Source: Flectonema sp. DT1601 | Lineage: Eukaryota; Euglenozoa; Diplonemea; Diplonemida; Diplonemidae | Reading direction: 5' to 3' | DNA: 64,000 nt | Assembly: GCA_964019425.1 (NCBI GenBank) | Contig: OZ025828.1 | Span: 1-64,000 of the forward strand | In this document: positions 11,900 through 21,595 of the stretch, in pieces | Position numbering within the stretch: position 1 is the first letter of the stretch | Layout: every line of letters begins with the position of its first letter | Notes under the pieces: generated by a model | What the model was told of the DNA's origin: nothing | Seen by the model: the letters and a program-made list of their open reading frames with translations, nothing else | The model's database searches: none | Program-made: the position numbers and the translations under genes

Positions 11900-14800
11900 T
11901 CTGAGCATTCTTGCCCTTCTTATTTTTTGATAAAGTAAACAAGTAAAAACAAGCGCAACTGTCCTGAGTCCGTTGGAGGACTTCCCCGGATAGGAATCTC
12001 AAGACACAGTTAATATAAAGCGAAGGATCAGTACAGGGACGGTGGCCAAAGACCACTGGGTTACCTACGAGCCATGAAGCTCTGCGGATGTCCTCAGAGA
12101 AATTAGGAGTTGATTAAGGAGTGTGATAAGGAAGAATGATACTAATGAATTAGCAACTACCAATCAGTTAACAGTTTGATAAGCCTGTTCGTTGTTCCAA
12201 ATGCCATAAGTAGCCGGCTAGGGCGTGAAGATTTCTCGTCGCAAACATTATTGAAAGATTTAGTTTGGTCTCGGAGATTCTCGCTTCCTGAATGTTTGAT
12301 CTAATTGTTCCTTCTCTAATGCGGACCACGTCACCATCCTCGCAATCAAATATTAGATGTCGGGCAGAAGAGTCTGTTCTTTTGCAGAAGGGGCACTTTA
12401 TCGGTAGTTCATTTACCCTGAGCAGGGGGTGAGAACCCGTTCTGAACCTGGCTATCCTTATCTCTGATTCTCTCAGCATGTCCTTGGGGTATCGAGCCGC
12501 TCTCAGGCCTCCGGTAGCATCAAGATATTGCCTAAGCATCACCCGTTTGATCGGTGGTTTCGCCCTTGTTGAACCCTCCATAATCTTACCAAACAGCTTT
12601 CTGTTAGCTTCCCTCGCTATCCTTGACTTATGTGCGAAGAAGTCCATAGTCGTTGACACCGGCTTGCTCTTAACATCTTTTGAGATCTTTTTCGCCAGTT
12701 CATCTGCCTTGTCATGCGGTTCAATTCCCACATGAGCTGGGATGAATTGAAGGTGAACGAATGAGTCTAATTTTCTTATCCCTTCTAGTATCGAGAGAGA
12801 GTTCAGCTTCCTCTGAGCCGCAATTCCACCACGCAGCTCATCCAGATTGGATTTAGAATCACTGAAGACTCTCGTGATTCCAGATCTGGGACCCAAGACA
12901 GAGGTTGCTTTTTCAAATTCACTTATTAACAGCTTCAGAGTTACCTGTTCAGCTTTATAACTACTTTCCGTTGCAACAAGTCTCGATGCCATGGTCCGTT
13001 CACACGGCGTGATCTGCACTGCCGCTGCGCCTGCCGTGTAGTTGACAGGGTCGTGGGATCCGTCAACAAAAATGGACGAGGTACATGGCCTAAGTTCGCT
13101 GCAGTACTCCTCGAACTTAGCCTTGTCCACTTCAGCAACACCGGTCTTCGAATGTCCATATCCGCAAGATATCTCCAGGTTCGGAACATCTATCCATGGC
13201 TCGATGCTGTCAGGCATGACAATCCCCTGGATCTCCATATTACGGTCCTCGGCCGGTAAAGTTGAACTCCAAGTTCCACTAGCGATTCCCTTCGTAGAAG
13301 GAACCCAATCCAGTGACCGATACCTAAATAAAGCAATCCTGGCTTGCTTCTCAATCTGCAGTCTCATCGGTAGTATGTTCGCCTCCCACAGTAACGGAAG
13401 GGACCTTGTGTTGAAGCCGCAGCCAGTGATCTTTCTAGCTATCTTCCTCAGATTCAGGTCAATAGGTTTAAGCTGTTCATCTGTCAGGAAAGGTCCATAG
13501 CTCTCAAGCCCATACAGAATCCTTGAGAGGATGTATAAGTTCTTGATCATGTTCAGCGTTTTGAAATCAAAGTTGAATAGCTCCAACTTTCGAAGCAGAA
13601 CAAGTCCCTTCCTCGTCTCATCCAGTAGTTTATCCACTTGTGTACCATATGTAAGGTCATCGTCAATATGGACACCCAAGTACTTAACACTATCCACCAT
13701 CGGCATGAGTACGGCAGTCAGCAACTTCACCCAGGTCGGATCCGGACCCACTGGCATCAGTTCAAGAAGTTCACTTGCCTTCGTAACCTCCGTATCACCC
13801 AGCTTGAGGATCATCGCCCCATTTCCAAGTAATGGCCTACCTTCTTCATTTGACCGAATCATCCCAGCCAGTTCCTCCCTACTGATCCGAAAGAAGTTCT
13901 CTCCTGACGTTCTGGGGAATCCCAGTCTCCAATACATATTCCTAGGACAGTCCACCGGCATCCCGCAGGTCTTCGAAACCGACAGTGCCATGTCATTATC
14001 TTTGCACCAACGATCTACTAACCCAAGGACTAATTGCGCCATCCGGTAAGTTACTTTAAAATCCTTATTCGAAACCACACAAGCTGTGTCGTCTGCGTAG
14101 AGTGCTGAAACACATCCGGTCTTCTCAAGTTTCTTAGCCAGGTCGTCGACATATATCAGATAAAGGAGAGGCCCAACAATCGACCCTTGCGGAACACCTT
14201 TCGTCACAGTTCTGTATGCGCTCAGATTGCCATTGACACTAACCTTTGCCTTCCTTCGCGTCAGAAAGTTAGCGACCCATCCGATGAATGGTGAAGGAAT
14301 CCCCATCGTCACCATTTTAGCAATCAGTTTAACATGATTTATCCTATCAAATGCCTCAGTGAAGTCGAAAGAGAGCAGTATCGAACTCTTGCCACCTTTT
14401 CTCGCACCATGAAGCGCATTGACCAGCAGTGAGATTTGCTCGCAAGTATTCCTACCCCTTCTGAAGCCTGCCTGAATGGAGGACAAGGCATTATTTGACG
14501 TCAACCAATACATTAGCCTGTCGTAAATTATCCGTTCAAGCATTTTACCGACTACAGATGTCAACGTGATCGGCCTGTAGCTGGATAGCTTTTCTTTGGG
14601 TTTACCCGGTTTGTATACCGGTTTAATCATACCCTCTTTCCAAACTTTTGGTACCTTAGCCGCGAGCCAGGAGTCGTTAAACACCGATAAGAGAAATCTT
14701 CTACCGGTTGCGGAAAGGTTCTTGAGCATCGCCCCGTGGATTCCATCAGGACCAGGGGCCTTTCCTGACTTTATTTTCTTGATTGCACGCTCAAGCTCAG

Positions 14801-15736
14801 ACATTACTAGAGGTCCACAAACACCCACGTAATCATTCGGCTTCAGCTTAGGAGATTTCAATCGTTTCCTGACAGAGGTCTTCACGAATTGCTCAAGGAA
14901 TTTAATAGGGAGTTGGTCCTCACTGAATTCAGGGATTTGAATCTCCTGACCCCCATCGGCATCCAGGTCTTTAATTTTCTTAAAAGCAAACGCAAATCCT
15001 TCACCCTGAGCCAATTTCTCGGCAACGAATTTTCCCTTCGCTTGTTTAGTCTCTGGAGTCGAAGCATTCCACATTCGCCTCCTCTTACCCTGGATCCTAA
15101 GCCGTCTTCGGATGTTTTTCTTCGCCACATGAAGCAGGATACGGTTAAATGTTGCTGCCCTGATACCCACCTTCGGCATACTGTTCACCTTGCTTAGTCG
15201 GTAGTCCAGATCGCATCGGAACGAAAGCCAATCAGCTGTATTGAAGTCCCAGACCGACTTTTTCGAGGCTTGGTTGTTCACCGTCTCCAGAGGTGAGAAC
15301 GTATCAAAGACAGCAGCAAGTGGTAAGTGATCAGATCCATGTTCGGTACCATCACCAATAAGCCCGAAGTGTAACAATTGTAATTCCTCATGGTGGAGAA
15401 TAACATCCGGCGAAGTACCGTGTCTCGGCAACGTTGCAAATCTCGGATCGTTTGCTATCAGGAGGTTATTCGATTGGCTCCAGCCCAGGAGTTGGCATCC
15501 CTTCGTGTCCGTTTTCTTCGACCAGAGTTTATGGTGAGCGTTGAGGTCTCCAGCTATTATGAATCTTTCGTCACTCCTCAGAGGGAATAGATCGAAGTCT
15601 ATCTTAGAGCTTGGTGGCGAGTATATATTGAGAATATTTACCTCATCATTGATTCTAACACCCAATGTCTCTACAAATCCTCTTGCCGCCGGGATACTAA
15701 CTTCATAGCATGCGTGCTGAATACCTCTCTCTCATA
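11900..15736 (-). mobile_element. Non-LTR retrotransposon (LINE 2), I-like with APE endonuclease and RNase H, 5'-truncated
   Basis: The element reads right to left. Its 5' end, near 15736, is inside the apurinic-endonuclease domain: the first readable residues resemble the middle of that fold (HACYEVSIPAARG), and the N-terminal catalytic part is missing. From there to the stop at 12168 the frame is open for about 1190 codons, suggesting a fairly recent insertion. The 3' UTR (about 12167-11900) carries the hairpin shared with LINE 1. The 3' boundary is approximate because the SINE tail lies next to it. The 5' end stops about 28 bp short of tRNA-Thr. LINE 1 and LINE 2 share domain order and many motifs but differ throughout, so they are separate families of one clade. 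Confidence 0.93.
12168..15665 (-). CDS. LINE 2 polyprotein: endonuclease, reverse transcriptase, RNase H
   Basis: Nicks target DNA and reverse-transcribes its own RNA there. Residues below count from the TTG at 15665, which is not a true start; the open frame continues upstream to about 15735, and no genuine start codon is present because the 5' end is lost. The endonuclease C-terminal part (1-125) has GDLNAHH, TSPDVIL and GSDHLP. The reverse transcriptase (about 295-680) has GKAPGPDG, YRPITLTSVVGK, SFDFTEAFDRINH, VPQGSIVGPLLY and YADD (about 523-526). About 85 extra residues (570-655) separate SKTC from the VKYLGVHIDD thumb motif. RNase H (about 875-1010) has FVDGS, YKAEQ, FSDSKS and PHDKADELAKK. 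A C-terminal zinc knuckle reads CPFC...H...C. RT and RNase H keep their catalytic residues; target-site cutting is doubtful without the endonuclease N-terminus. Confidence 0.92.
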   Translation of the reverse strand: MGVRINDEVNILNIYSPPSSKIDFDLFPLRSDERFIIAGDLNAHHKLWSKKTDTKGCQLLGWSQSNNLLIANDPRFATLPRHGTSPDVILHHEELQLLHFGLIGDGTEHGSDHLPLAAVFDTFSPLETVNNQASKKSVWDFNTADWLSFRCDLDYRLSKVNSMPKVGIRAATFNRILLHVAKKNIRRRLRIQGKRRRMWNASTPETKQAKGKFVAEKLAQGEGFAFAFKKIKDLDADGGQEIQIPEFSEDQLPIKFLEQFVKTSVRKRLKSPKLKPNDYVGVCGPLVMSELERAIKKIKSGKAPGPDGIHGAMLKNLSATGRRFLLSVFNDSWLAAKVPKVWKEGMIKPVYKPGKPKEKLSSYRPITLTSVVGKMLERIIYDRLMYWLTSNNALSSIQAGFRRGRNTCEQISLLVNALHGARKGGKSSILLSFDFTEAFDRINHVKLIAKMVTMGIPSPFIGWVANFLTRRKAKVSVNGNLSAYRTVTKGVPQGSIVGPLLYLIYVDDLAKKLEKTGCVSALYADDTACVVSNKDFKVTYRMAQLVLGLVDRWCKDNDMALSVSKTCGMPVDCPRNMYWRLGFPRTSGENFFRISREELAGMIRSNEEGRPLLGNGAMILKLGDTEVTKASELLELMPVGPDPTWVKLLTAVLMPMVDSVKYLGVHIDDDLTYGTQVDKLLDETRKGLVLLRKLELFNFDFKTLNMIKNLYILSRILYGLESYGPFLTDEQLKPIDLNLRKIARKITGCGFNTRSLPLLWEANILPMRLQIEKQARIALFRYRSLDWVPSTKGIASGTWSSTLPAEDRNMEIQGIVMPDSIEPWIDVPNLEISCGYGHSKTGVAEVDKAKFEEYCSELRPCTSSIFVDGSHDPVNYTAGAAAVQITPCERTMASRLVATESSYKAEQVTLKLLISEFEKATSVLGPRSGITRVFSDSKSNLDELRGGIAAQRKLNSLSILEGIRKLDSFVHLQFIPAHVGIEPHDKADELAKKISKDVKSKPVSTTMDFFAHKSRIAREANRKLFGKIMEGSTRAKPPIKRVMLRQYLDATGGLRAARYPKDMLRESEIRIARFRTGSHPLLRVNELPIKCPFCKRTDSSARHLIFDCEDGDVVRIREGTIRSNIQEARISETKLNLSIMFATRNLHALAGYLWHLEQRTGLSNC

Positions 15737-15751
15737 AATAAATAAAAAAGA

Positions 15752-15765
15752 AAGGAAAACATTGG
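15752..15765. repeat. Right copy of the 14-bp direct repeat, overlapping the start of tRNA-Thr
   Basis: Second copy of AAGGAAAACATTGG (first at 11590-11603). Its last two Gs are the first two bases of the tRNA-Thr gene. If it is a target-site duplication, the insertion occurred at or immediately before the mature tRNA 5' end. Confidence 0.5.
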
Positions 15766-15836
15766 CGCCTTAGCTCAGTTGGTTAGAGCGTACGCCCAGT
15801 AAGCGTAAGGTCGAGGGTTCGACTCCCTCAGGTGCC
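15764..15836 (+). tRNA. tRNA-Thr (anticodon AGT)
   Basis: A 73-base cloverleaf. The acceptor stem GGCGCCT pairs with AGGTGCC (one G-U). The D arm contains the A box TTAGCTCAGTTGGTTAGAGC. The anticodon stem TACGC/GCGTA carries the loop CCAGTAA, anticodon AGT, reading ACU threonine codons (A34 normally edited to inosine). The T arm GAGGG TTCGACT CCCTC has a perfect B box. TTTT follows at 15837-15840 as the Pol III terminator. No intron is seen. It lies on the plus strand, opposite to the host protein genes, about 28 bp from the truncated 5' end of LINE 2. Confidence 0.96.
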
Positions 15837-15840
15837 TTTT

Positions 15841-17658
15841 ATTTTTGAGTGCGAAATCAATACCTCATGGCTGTTGGGCCTGAAAAGTCACAATCAAAAC
15901 CGCCCAACAACACCACCGGTTGGCACCAGAATGATATTTGGAGTCCTTGCAAGTTTCTCCAGTGTTTTTAGATCACTGGAAATTAACCCTCACACCGGAG
16001 CTGATATATCAGTCTCGAAAAAAAAGTTTTTTTGCTAAGTGAAAATTTTGCATTTCTGAGTACAATGATTTCACGGGAGAGGTATTATTGCAATGTCTTT
16101 TATGTTCCTTACGTGTTGCGCAATAGTTTTTAAATGGTAAATTTTCCATTTGCTAAAGCTGGCCAAAATCAACTTGGGAAATTTAAAACCCAGTGCGCAG
16201 GAGCTAAGGGCCTTTGTTGGCACAACACTGACGCGCCTCCCAATAAAATCTAGACCTGGGGGATTCCTGGGTTTGAATGACATGCTGTTGACCCCCTGTT
16301 GTTCTTTCCGCTGAGGAACTTACACTTCTCTGTGATATTACCTGCTCCCGAGCATGAGGATCCGAAGTGGAGACGTGTATTTTGAATTCCTTTATCCTGA
16401 TGCGACGTGGGCATGGTGGAATTTGGACGGATGGTAGTGAATCTGGCTGGAGAAGCAAGAGATTCTTATCCTTCAAATTGGCTTTGTTTTGGGCAGCTTA
16501 TAGATTTAAACGTACCAGAGCGGCACCAACACTATTAATACCACCATCAGTACCGCCTTCTCCACAATCAGTATCAATCCCTGTGGAAAGATGGAAAGGC
16601 TCGTCGGTATGCAGTTCGCGCAAAGCACGCGCAATCACTAGATTACTGTGAGCGATGCAACCAAGCGCTTTGTGCGTACCCATGTTTCAAAAGGTATCAC
16701 ATCCCCCAAAACTCCTTGTGATGTTCCTAATGAAGTTCCATGATCTGGGATCGATGTTATTTATATTTTTCGAGCTTATCAACCCCGATGCAGTAATCCT
16801 CCTGTGTGTCTGAACCTGCTGTGCCATGATGCGTTGTTTGTGTATTTTCCGCTACAGAGGGCTTTTACAAGCTCAAAAAACAGGGAAAAAATCTGATTTT
16901 TCGATTTAAAATCGGCCGTGATTGGGCATTCTCTTTACTTGGGCTCCCTCTGACATGATGTTGCACAGAAACATCATCCCTTTCAAAATACGGGAAGGGA
17001 ATAACATGCAGCCGCTATGAATGGAAACCGTTGAGTACATTATTGCGACACTGCCGACTTTTAGTTCTGCTGAATGTGCAACAACGCACCAAGGTACGCA
17101 CCGTTAGGTGTGTGGGTGACAGGTGCTATTGACCCGTAGGTGTAGTTGTGTCCGGTTTAGTACATAGGTTTTCTGGGGGGTTAACTGTTTGATTTTGTAC
17201 GTAAAATACAAATGTATTGTATCATAAAACAACATAACGACTTTTCTGGGGGTACCTTTTCTCTTTTTGAAAAAACAGTAAAATTTTGGACCCGTTGTTT
17301 TGGGGGGTTCTTACGGTGGTGTAAGGGTTAATACTTATTTCCATCCCAGAGTAGAATTGTGTTGCACACATTTGCAGGTTGGTTCATGGATCCCCTCAGG
17401 CCGAAGGAGGTGATGTTGTCTCACAGAAATGTGCCGAAGTTCAATGAAATGTTGGACGCGTGCGGTGTATGCCTGTATCGTAGAGAGTTCTTGGTATGAG
17501 ACGGTAACAAACACGGTGCAGAGACAGGCGGTACTCGAAGAGACACTATGGCTGTGAGTCGCTAACGTTGTTGATGTCCCACCCCTCATCGCGTTTCCCT
17601 TGGTCTTCCTAAGAATGCATATCATTGATAATAACAACTTCTTCGACTCTGTTATGAC
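15841..17658. other. Gene-poor region between tRNA-Thr and the SL-like unit
   Basis: About 1.8 kb of moderately AT-rich DNA. Open frames on both strands are short (under 115 codons), overlap one another, lack recognisable motifs and mostly begin at chance starts. I see no LINE remnants and no tRNA-like structure. It separates the plus-strand tRNA/transposon block from the long minus-strand gene cluster, so it may include the 3' end of that cluster's transcription unit. Confidence 0.6.
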
Positions 17659-17806
17659 AAAAAGAATCGGCAAACTTCACTTTTTACTTTTTTACTCACA
17701 CTTTTATTTTGTTTGTGCAACCGGTACAAAATCCTAATAAAGGAATAGGTTAGTTACGCTGCCACAATTCTCTGTCCACCGAACAATGGGTTTTGTAGGT
17801 ACAAAA
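17659..17806 (-). ncRNA. Spliced-leader-RNA-like unit, copy A
   Basis: One of three copies (others at 34139-34276 and 53641-53788), all in the orientation of the genes. Read on the minus strand, a conserved upstream block (CTACAAAACCCATTG... to GGCAGCG) is followed by a 34-base segment (17755-17722). That segment begins AACTAACCTATTCC, contains TTATTAGG and ends TTTTGTACCG directly before GT. Kinetoplastid spliced leaders also begin AACTAAC, carry CTATT/TTAG elements and end near TTTCTGTAC...|GT. Downstream come a CACA/TGTG hairpin, a conserved GTGAAGTTTGCCGATT and a T-run that would end Pol III transcription. Against this, the copy density is high, an A-tract adjoins the other end, and no clear Sm site is seen downstream. 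An A-tailed short retroposon, perhaps derived from such an RNA, is therefore a real alternative. Confidence 0.45.
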
Positions 17807-17957
17807 AATAACAGAAGGTCACATCCAGTGCCAAGGTGTTCCATCTTACCTATTGAACCTGTCAGCTTGAGGAAAGATTTTGCATTTTGAAACTCATTTT
17901 TGGCTATGACTCGAAAGGAAGAGACGGACCTCAGTCTGTAAAGACGAGATTTAAGGA

Positions 17958-20207
17958 TTAAATTTGAACTGCATCACCTTCGCTCTTCCTCCTTTCTTTG
18001 AGTTTCGCCCTCATTGCAGCCCTATGTGGGACATCACGTTGCCGACTATACCTCACAGGAATTGGAACGTGACCACTGCTGACACGGGGTCCGGAAAATG
18101 GAGAAATGTTGCTACCCGTGTCTTTGCCAAGTAAGTTGGTGACATGAAATTGATCATGAGGTGGGCTTGAAAACCTTCGGGACATCCTCCGCTCATATTG
18201 ATGACTGCCAACTGATATTGTATCATCGCTTGCTCCTTGGCCAACAGTATTAAAGTCGTCACCATTTTTGGTGGAAAGTTTCAACTCAAAGCTGGAGCTT
18301 GTTCTGTTGTTCTCAGAAACCAACGAAACGTTGTCGACCTGCAGCTTTTTGTCACTCCCTTGAAGTAATTGACCTGCATCGAGTCTCCCATCATGAAGGG
18401 AAGCGTTGGTAAAGATAACTAAAATCAAGGCAAGCAAATCAAGTATTGTTTTTATTACCAAAAGTACTGCAGCTGCGGCCAGTGCTATTGCTGCTGCATC
18501 TCTGAGGGTGCTATGCAATTCCGCAGGAGTTGCAGGTTCCTTGTACAAAGCAACCCCTGAGCAAGTTAAGCTTGCTGCTAACATAACGTAGTGAACCACC
18601 TCATGAAAGACATCACGTGTTCTAAAGTATGGTGTTTTGATGACATAGAGAATACTGCAGACAAGGCAAAAGAAAGCCGATGTAATTCTTACTAATAAAC
18701 ATTTATTGTAGTCTTCATATTGCAGTGCTGAGAGACAAGCAAGTATAAACATTGCTGCAAATTCAACAACACTAAACACCATGGCATCCTTCTGTTTAAA
18801 CCTTTTGAACATCGTGTGATGTGTTTCAAACCAATCTGTGCCATCCACCTTGGACCATTTACCAGGGCCAACAATAAAAACAATTACTCCATTCATCTTG
18901 AAAAAGGGAACAAAAACTGCATGCGAGGGTATTGCCTTTAGGGTGACATGTGCCCACCATGGCAGGAATATGCAAACACCAACCCCAGTGATTCCAATTA
19001 ATCGTCCAACATCTCTTTCGCCCCCAAGTGGGGGATTGATAGCTACTACAAGAGAACAAAATGCGGTCCCCTGGTACAGAATATGAAATACAACATGCAC
19101 GATGCTGACAAGTCCCGTGGCCTCTACAGGTAGGAATTGCTTAATCCGATTACTGCTAACAAAAACTAACACGAAGTGTCCTGCTGCTGCAACTGTTGCT
19201 GCTAACACGAAATTACCGATGATAGCGCCAACGAACGAACTCTTCAGTGCTGACATACCAGTTGGATGGAGAAAGAAAGGGAGGGTGGCATCGTGCAATG
19301 AAGTGGCTGCACGGCATCGGGTTGAGGAAACCAAGAACAGTCTTCCAGCTGGGGCAGCTGACCCATAAATTGTGCTGTCAATCAATGCGGCCACTGTCGT
19401 TATAATTTCCATTTTATTAGAAAGCAAGTTGGCATCTTCTTCATGAAGAACACTGAGAAACGGTGCAAGAGTTTCAGTCACTGAAATCTCAAGACTATCT
19501 TTCACTTCTGTAGTATGGCTTTCAATAGGTATCAATGTAGAAGTTTCCAACAGTGTGGTGGTTGGGAAATTGTTGCACGGCGCACCGAACAACCGAGAAA
19601 CTTCACCACTGTCCAAAGCAGTTTTATTCCAAATGCGTAACTCGTCAGCTACAAACCACCCATAGTAGGCGTCTCCATTAACGTTGCAGCCGATTGCTAT
19701 TTTGGATGTCAATTTACTTTGTGAATATGGTTCTCTGTGAATTACTCCAGCATCCAAATATATTATAATTTCAGATAAATTGATGCTCACAACAAAATGA
19801 TGCCAGGTATCTAAGTTGACGCTGCCGGTAGTCAGCCGACGCTGACCGTTCCAAGAACAGGTAACTTCCAGATTTTGCTCAACAGTTATGGAAAGGGATC
19901 GAATAGAATCTTCACCAATAGCGAAGATAGTCCTTCCACCAGTTCCAATGTCTCTCATCATCGCCCAAATAGAAATTGAAAAGTCCTCCAATCTCATAGG
20001 AAGGGAGACCCCAACTAAATTAATGAACTGTCCCTCATGCAACACCAGCGCCTCATTGCACTTCCCTCGACTGTGAGATACAAACCCGCTAAACACTACA
20101 TCTCGATATGTTACTTCAATTACTTTATCTCCACCAACGTCATCAAAAGGAATCCACAACGAAGATGTCTGCAAAGCGCAGATTACGACAGCCAAAATAA
20201 CCGACAT
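17958..20207 (-). CDS. Membrane protein with extracellular LamG-like domain and about 8 TM helices
   Basis: A 749-residue protein. Residues 1-17 are a signal peptide. About 25-205 resemble a LamG/concanavalin-type jelly-roll, with ISIWAMMRDIGTGGRTIFAIG, the hallmark TWHHFVVSINLSEIIIYLDAG and a final FVADELRIWNKTALDSGEV. A Thr/Ser-rich linker follows. Hydrophobic helices then lie roughly at 322-350, 365-392, 402-425, 428-447, 475-498, 505-523, 535-555 and 568-600. The cytosolic tail (about 150 residues) is polar and rich in Ser and basic residues. The layout is that of a surface receptor or adhesion-type multipass protein, but I recognise no specific family, and ligand and signalling role are unknown. 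The start is the only ATG before a clean signal peptide. It is the last gene of the cluster, with copy A of the SL-like unit about 150 bp downstream. Confidence 0.85.
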   Translation of the reverse strand: MSVILAVVICALQTSSLWIPFDDVGGDKVIEVTYRDVVFSGFVSHSRGKCNEALVLHEGQFINLVGVSLPMRLEDFSISIWAMMRDIGTGGRTIFAIGEDSIRSLSITVEQNLEVTCSWNGQRRLTTGSVNLDTWHHFVVSINLSEIIIYLDAGVIHREPYSQSKLTSKIAIGCNVNGDAYYGWFVADELRIWNKTALDSGEVSRLFGAPCNNFPTTTLLETSTLIPIESHTTEVKDSLEISVTETLAPFLSVLHEEDANLLSNKMEIITTVAALIDSTIYGSAAPAGRLFLVSSTRCRAATSLHDATLPFFLHPTGMSALKSSFVGAIIGNFVLAATVAAAGHFVLVFVSSNRIKQFLPVEATGLVSIVHVVFHILYQGTAFCSLVVAINPPLGGERDVGRLIGITGVGVCIFLPWWAHVTLKAIPSHAVFVPFFKMNGVIVFIVGPGKWSKVDGTDWFETHHTMFKRFKQKDAMVFSVVEFAAMFILACLSALQYEDYNKCLLVRITSAFFCLVCSILYVIKTPYFRTRDVFHEVVHYVMLAASLTCSGVALYKEPATPAELHSTLRDAAAIALAAAAVLLVIKTILDLLALILVIFTNASLHDGRLDAGQLLQGSDKKLQVDNVSLVSENNRTSSSFELKLSTKNGDDFNTVGQGASDDTISVGSHQYERRMSRRFSSPPHDQFHVTNLLGKDTGSNISPFSGPRVSSGHVPIPVRYSRQRDVPHRAAMRAKLKERRKSEGDAVQI

Positions 20208-20853
20208 TGCTATCTATTAATGTGCATCGATTCTGAAGGTAAGAAACTATAATTTGAAGCACCTAACTATTGCCAAGCTACTGGGCCTACAACGTTTTCA
20301 TGCTACTTTATGTTACTGCAAAGAAAAAATGTTCGAAAGACCACCCAGAAAAAGATTTCCGAAATAAATAGTCCTTGCCTGTGCAGCAAGAGTTTGAGAG
20401 GGATGTGTAAAATAATAATTCGAGATTGCTTTTCTTCAACTCTTGCAACGACAACATAAGTTCCTTTGCACTGCTCAGGTGGACTGTTTTTTTTTCAAAG
20501 ATAAACAGAAAGCTAAGAAGGAATCAGTGCAATGGGATTGAAGTAAAGAGTAATCTCATCCTGACAAGAAATTGACAACCGCGCAAAACAAAAGTTGAAA
20601 AAGTAATGTGTGTGCATATAACGTAATTCAAAAAAAAGTAGAGCAATTGCTCTCGTAAAGAAGAAAGCTCAGTAGAAACGTCCGCGCAAACGACCTAGTC
20701 ATTTGTCTTAAAGCTTCAAAAAGACAAAAAAAAAAAAAAAAACGGAGGGAGAAATTTGAAAACTATGCATTTCCTTATTTAGGATTAACGGGGGAACAGT
20801 TTATCGAAATTAGAAAGGGACTCATTATTCCCTGAGCCAAGAACCCGAACCTG
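20208..20853. other. Intergenic, no gene seen
   Basis: AT-rich spacer with A-runs (for example near 20728-20742) that are T-runs on the coding strand. Apart from possible splice-acceptor and polypyrimidine signals for the neighbouring genes, nothing is recognised. Confidence 0.6.
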
Positions 20854-21312
20854 CTACAACTCGTCACCTGATGACGGCAAGATTCCAGCACATATAAAGA
20901 GCTCAGCTACTAGATTGGCGTCGCAGAAACAGTGTTCCTCTACAACTTTCCCATCTTTTATGTACATGAATAAACTTCCTTCAAGATCCACGCTGCATCC
21001 TTTCAATGTGATGCTGTCTGTCCAACTGATATATGCGTGATCCTTGGCGTAGGTACCCTCCTTCACACGAATCTTGAAACTATCGTACTTCATCAACACT
21101 GGCTGGAACGCCTCTAGTCCGGTTCCGCACTGGCCATTGAAACAAACTCGAGGGTCTTTCTTGAAGGTTCCAAGTAAACCCGAAACATCTCCAGAGTTCA
21201 ACGCCGTTTCCCAATCCCTCATCTGTCTATCGACTATCGCACGAGTGCTGTCAACTTCTACCAAACAGTTCACAGTCAAGGCTGTAAGCAAAACAAGTGC
21301 GGTGCGAAGCAT
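20854..21312 (-). CDS. Secreted SnoaL/NTF2-like small protein
   Basis: 152 residues with a clear signal peptide (about 1-17, LRTALVLLTALTVNC). The rest fits the SnoaL/NTF2-like cone fold: an opening amphipathic helix with the typical IVDRQMRDWETALNSGDVSG pattern, then GTGLEAFQPVL, then alternating strands ending with a basic/acidic strand (YIKDGKVVEEHCF). Six cysteines in the mature part suggest disulphides, in keeping with secretion. Members of this superfamily bind small ligands or act as isomerases or dehydratases, but catalytic residues cannot be assigned here, so the function is open. The ATG at 21312 is chosen because it directly precedes the signal peptide. Confidence 0.75.
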   Translation of the reverse strand: MLRTALVLLTALTVNCLVEVDSTRAIVDRQMRDWETALNSGDVSGLLGTFKKDPRVCFNGQCGTGLEAFQPVLMKYDSFKIRVKEGTYAKDHAYISWTDSITLKGCSVDLEGSLFMYIKDGKVVEEHCFCDANLVAELFICAGILPSSGDEL

Positions 21313-21595
21313 ACTGCCGTGCTTTTTTTTTTTGAAGCTGCGAGTTGAAGTATGAACTGAATGGATAACATCATTAATAAAAAGGAATCTTTGTGTAGAT
21401 GTTATTATTATTGTGTTGCTGTTATTGAAATAGAATTCACAATTTCTAAACCAATCAACACGAGTACATTTTCACAGATATTTTCAACAGTTTAGTTTAG
21501 TTTTTTTTTTTAATGCTGAAATAATGAAGCTGGCCGACGGGTTAGTTAAGCAGCCACATCTTCAGAAGAGAGAGGGAGGGAATACGGAAAAGACA

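Noticed and set aside
8481-15736. LTR retrotransposon or virus-derived element
   Set aside because: There are no long terminal repeats, protease, integrase or capsid-like region; APE endonuclease, RT order and the 3' zinc knuckle identify non-LTR LINEs.
20066-20252. Plus-strand frames opposite the host genes throughout 18-63 kb
   Set aside because: They are antisense shadows of well-supported minus-strand genes, without motifs of their own.
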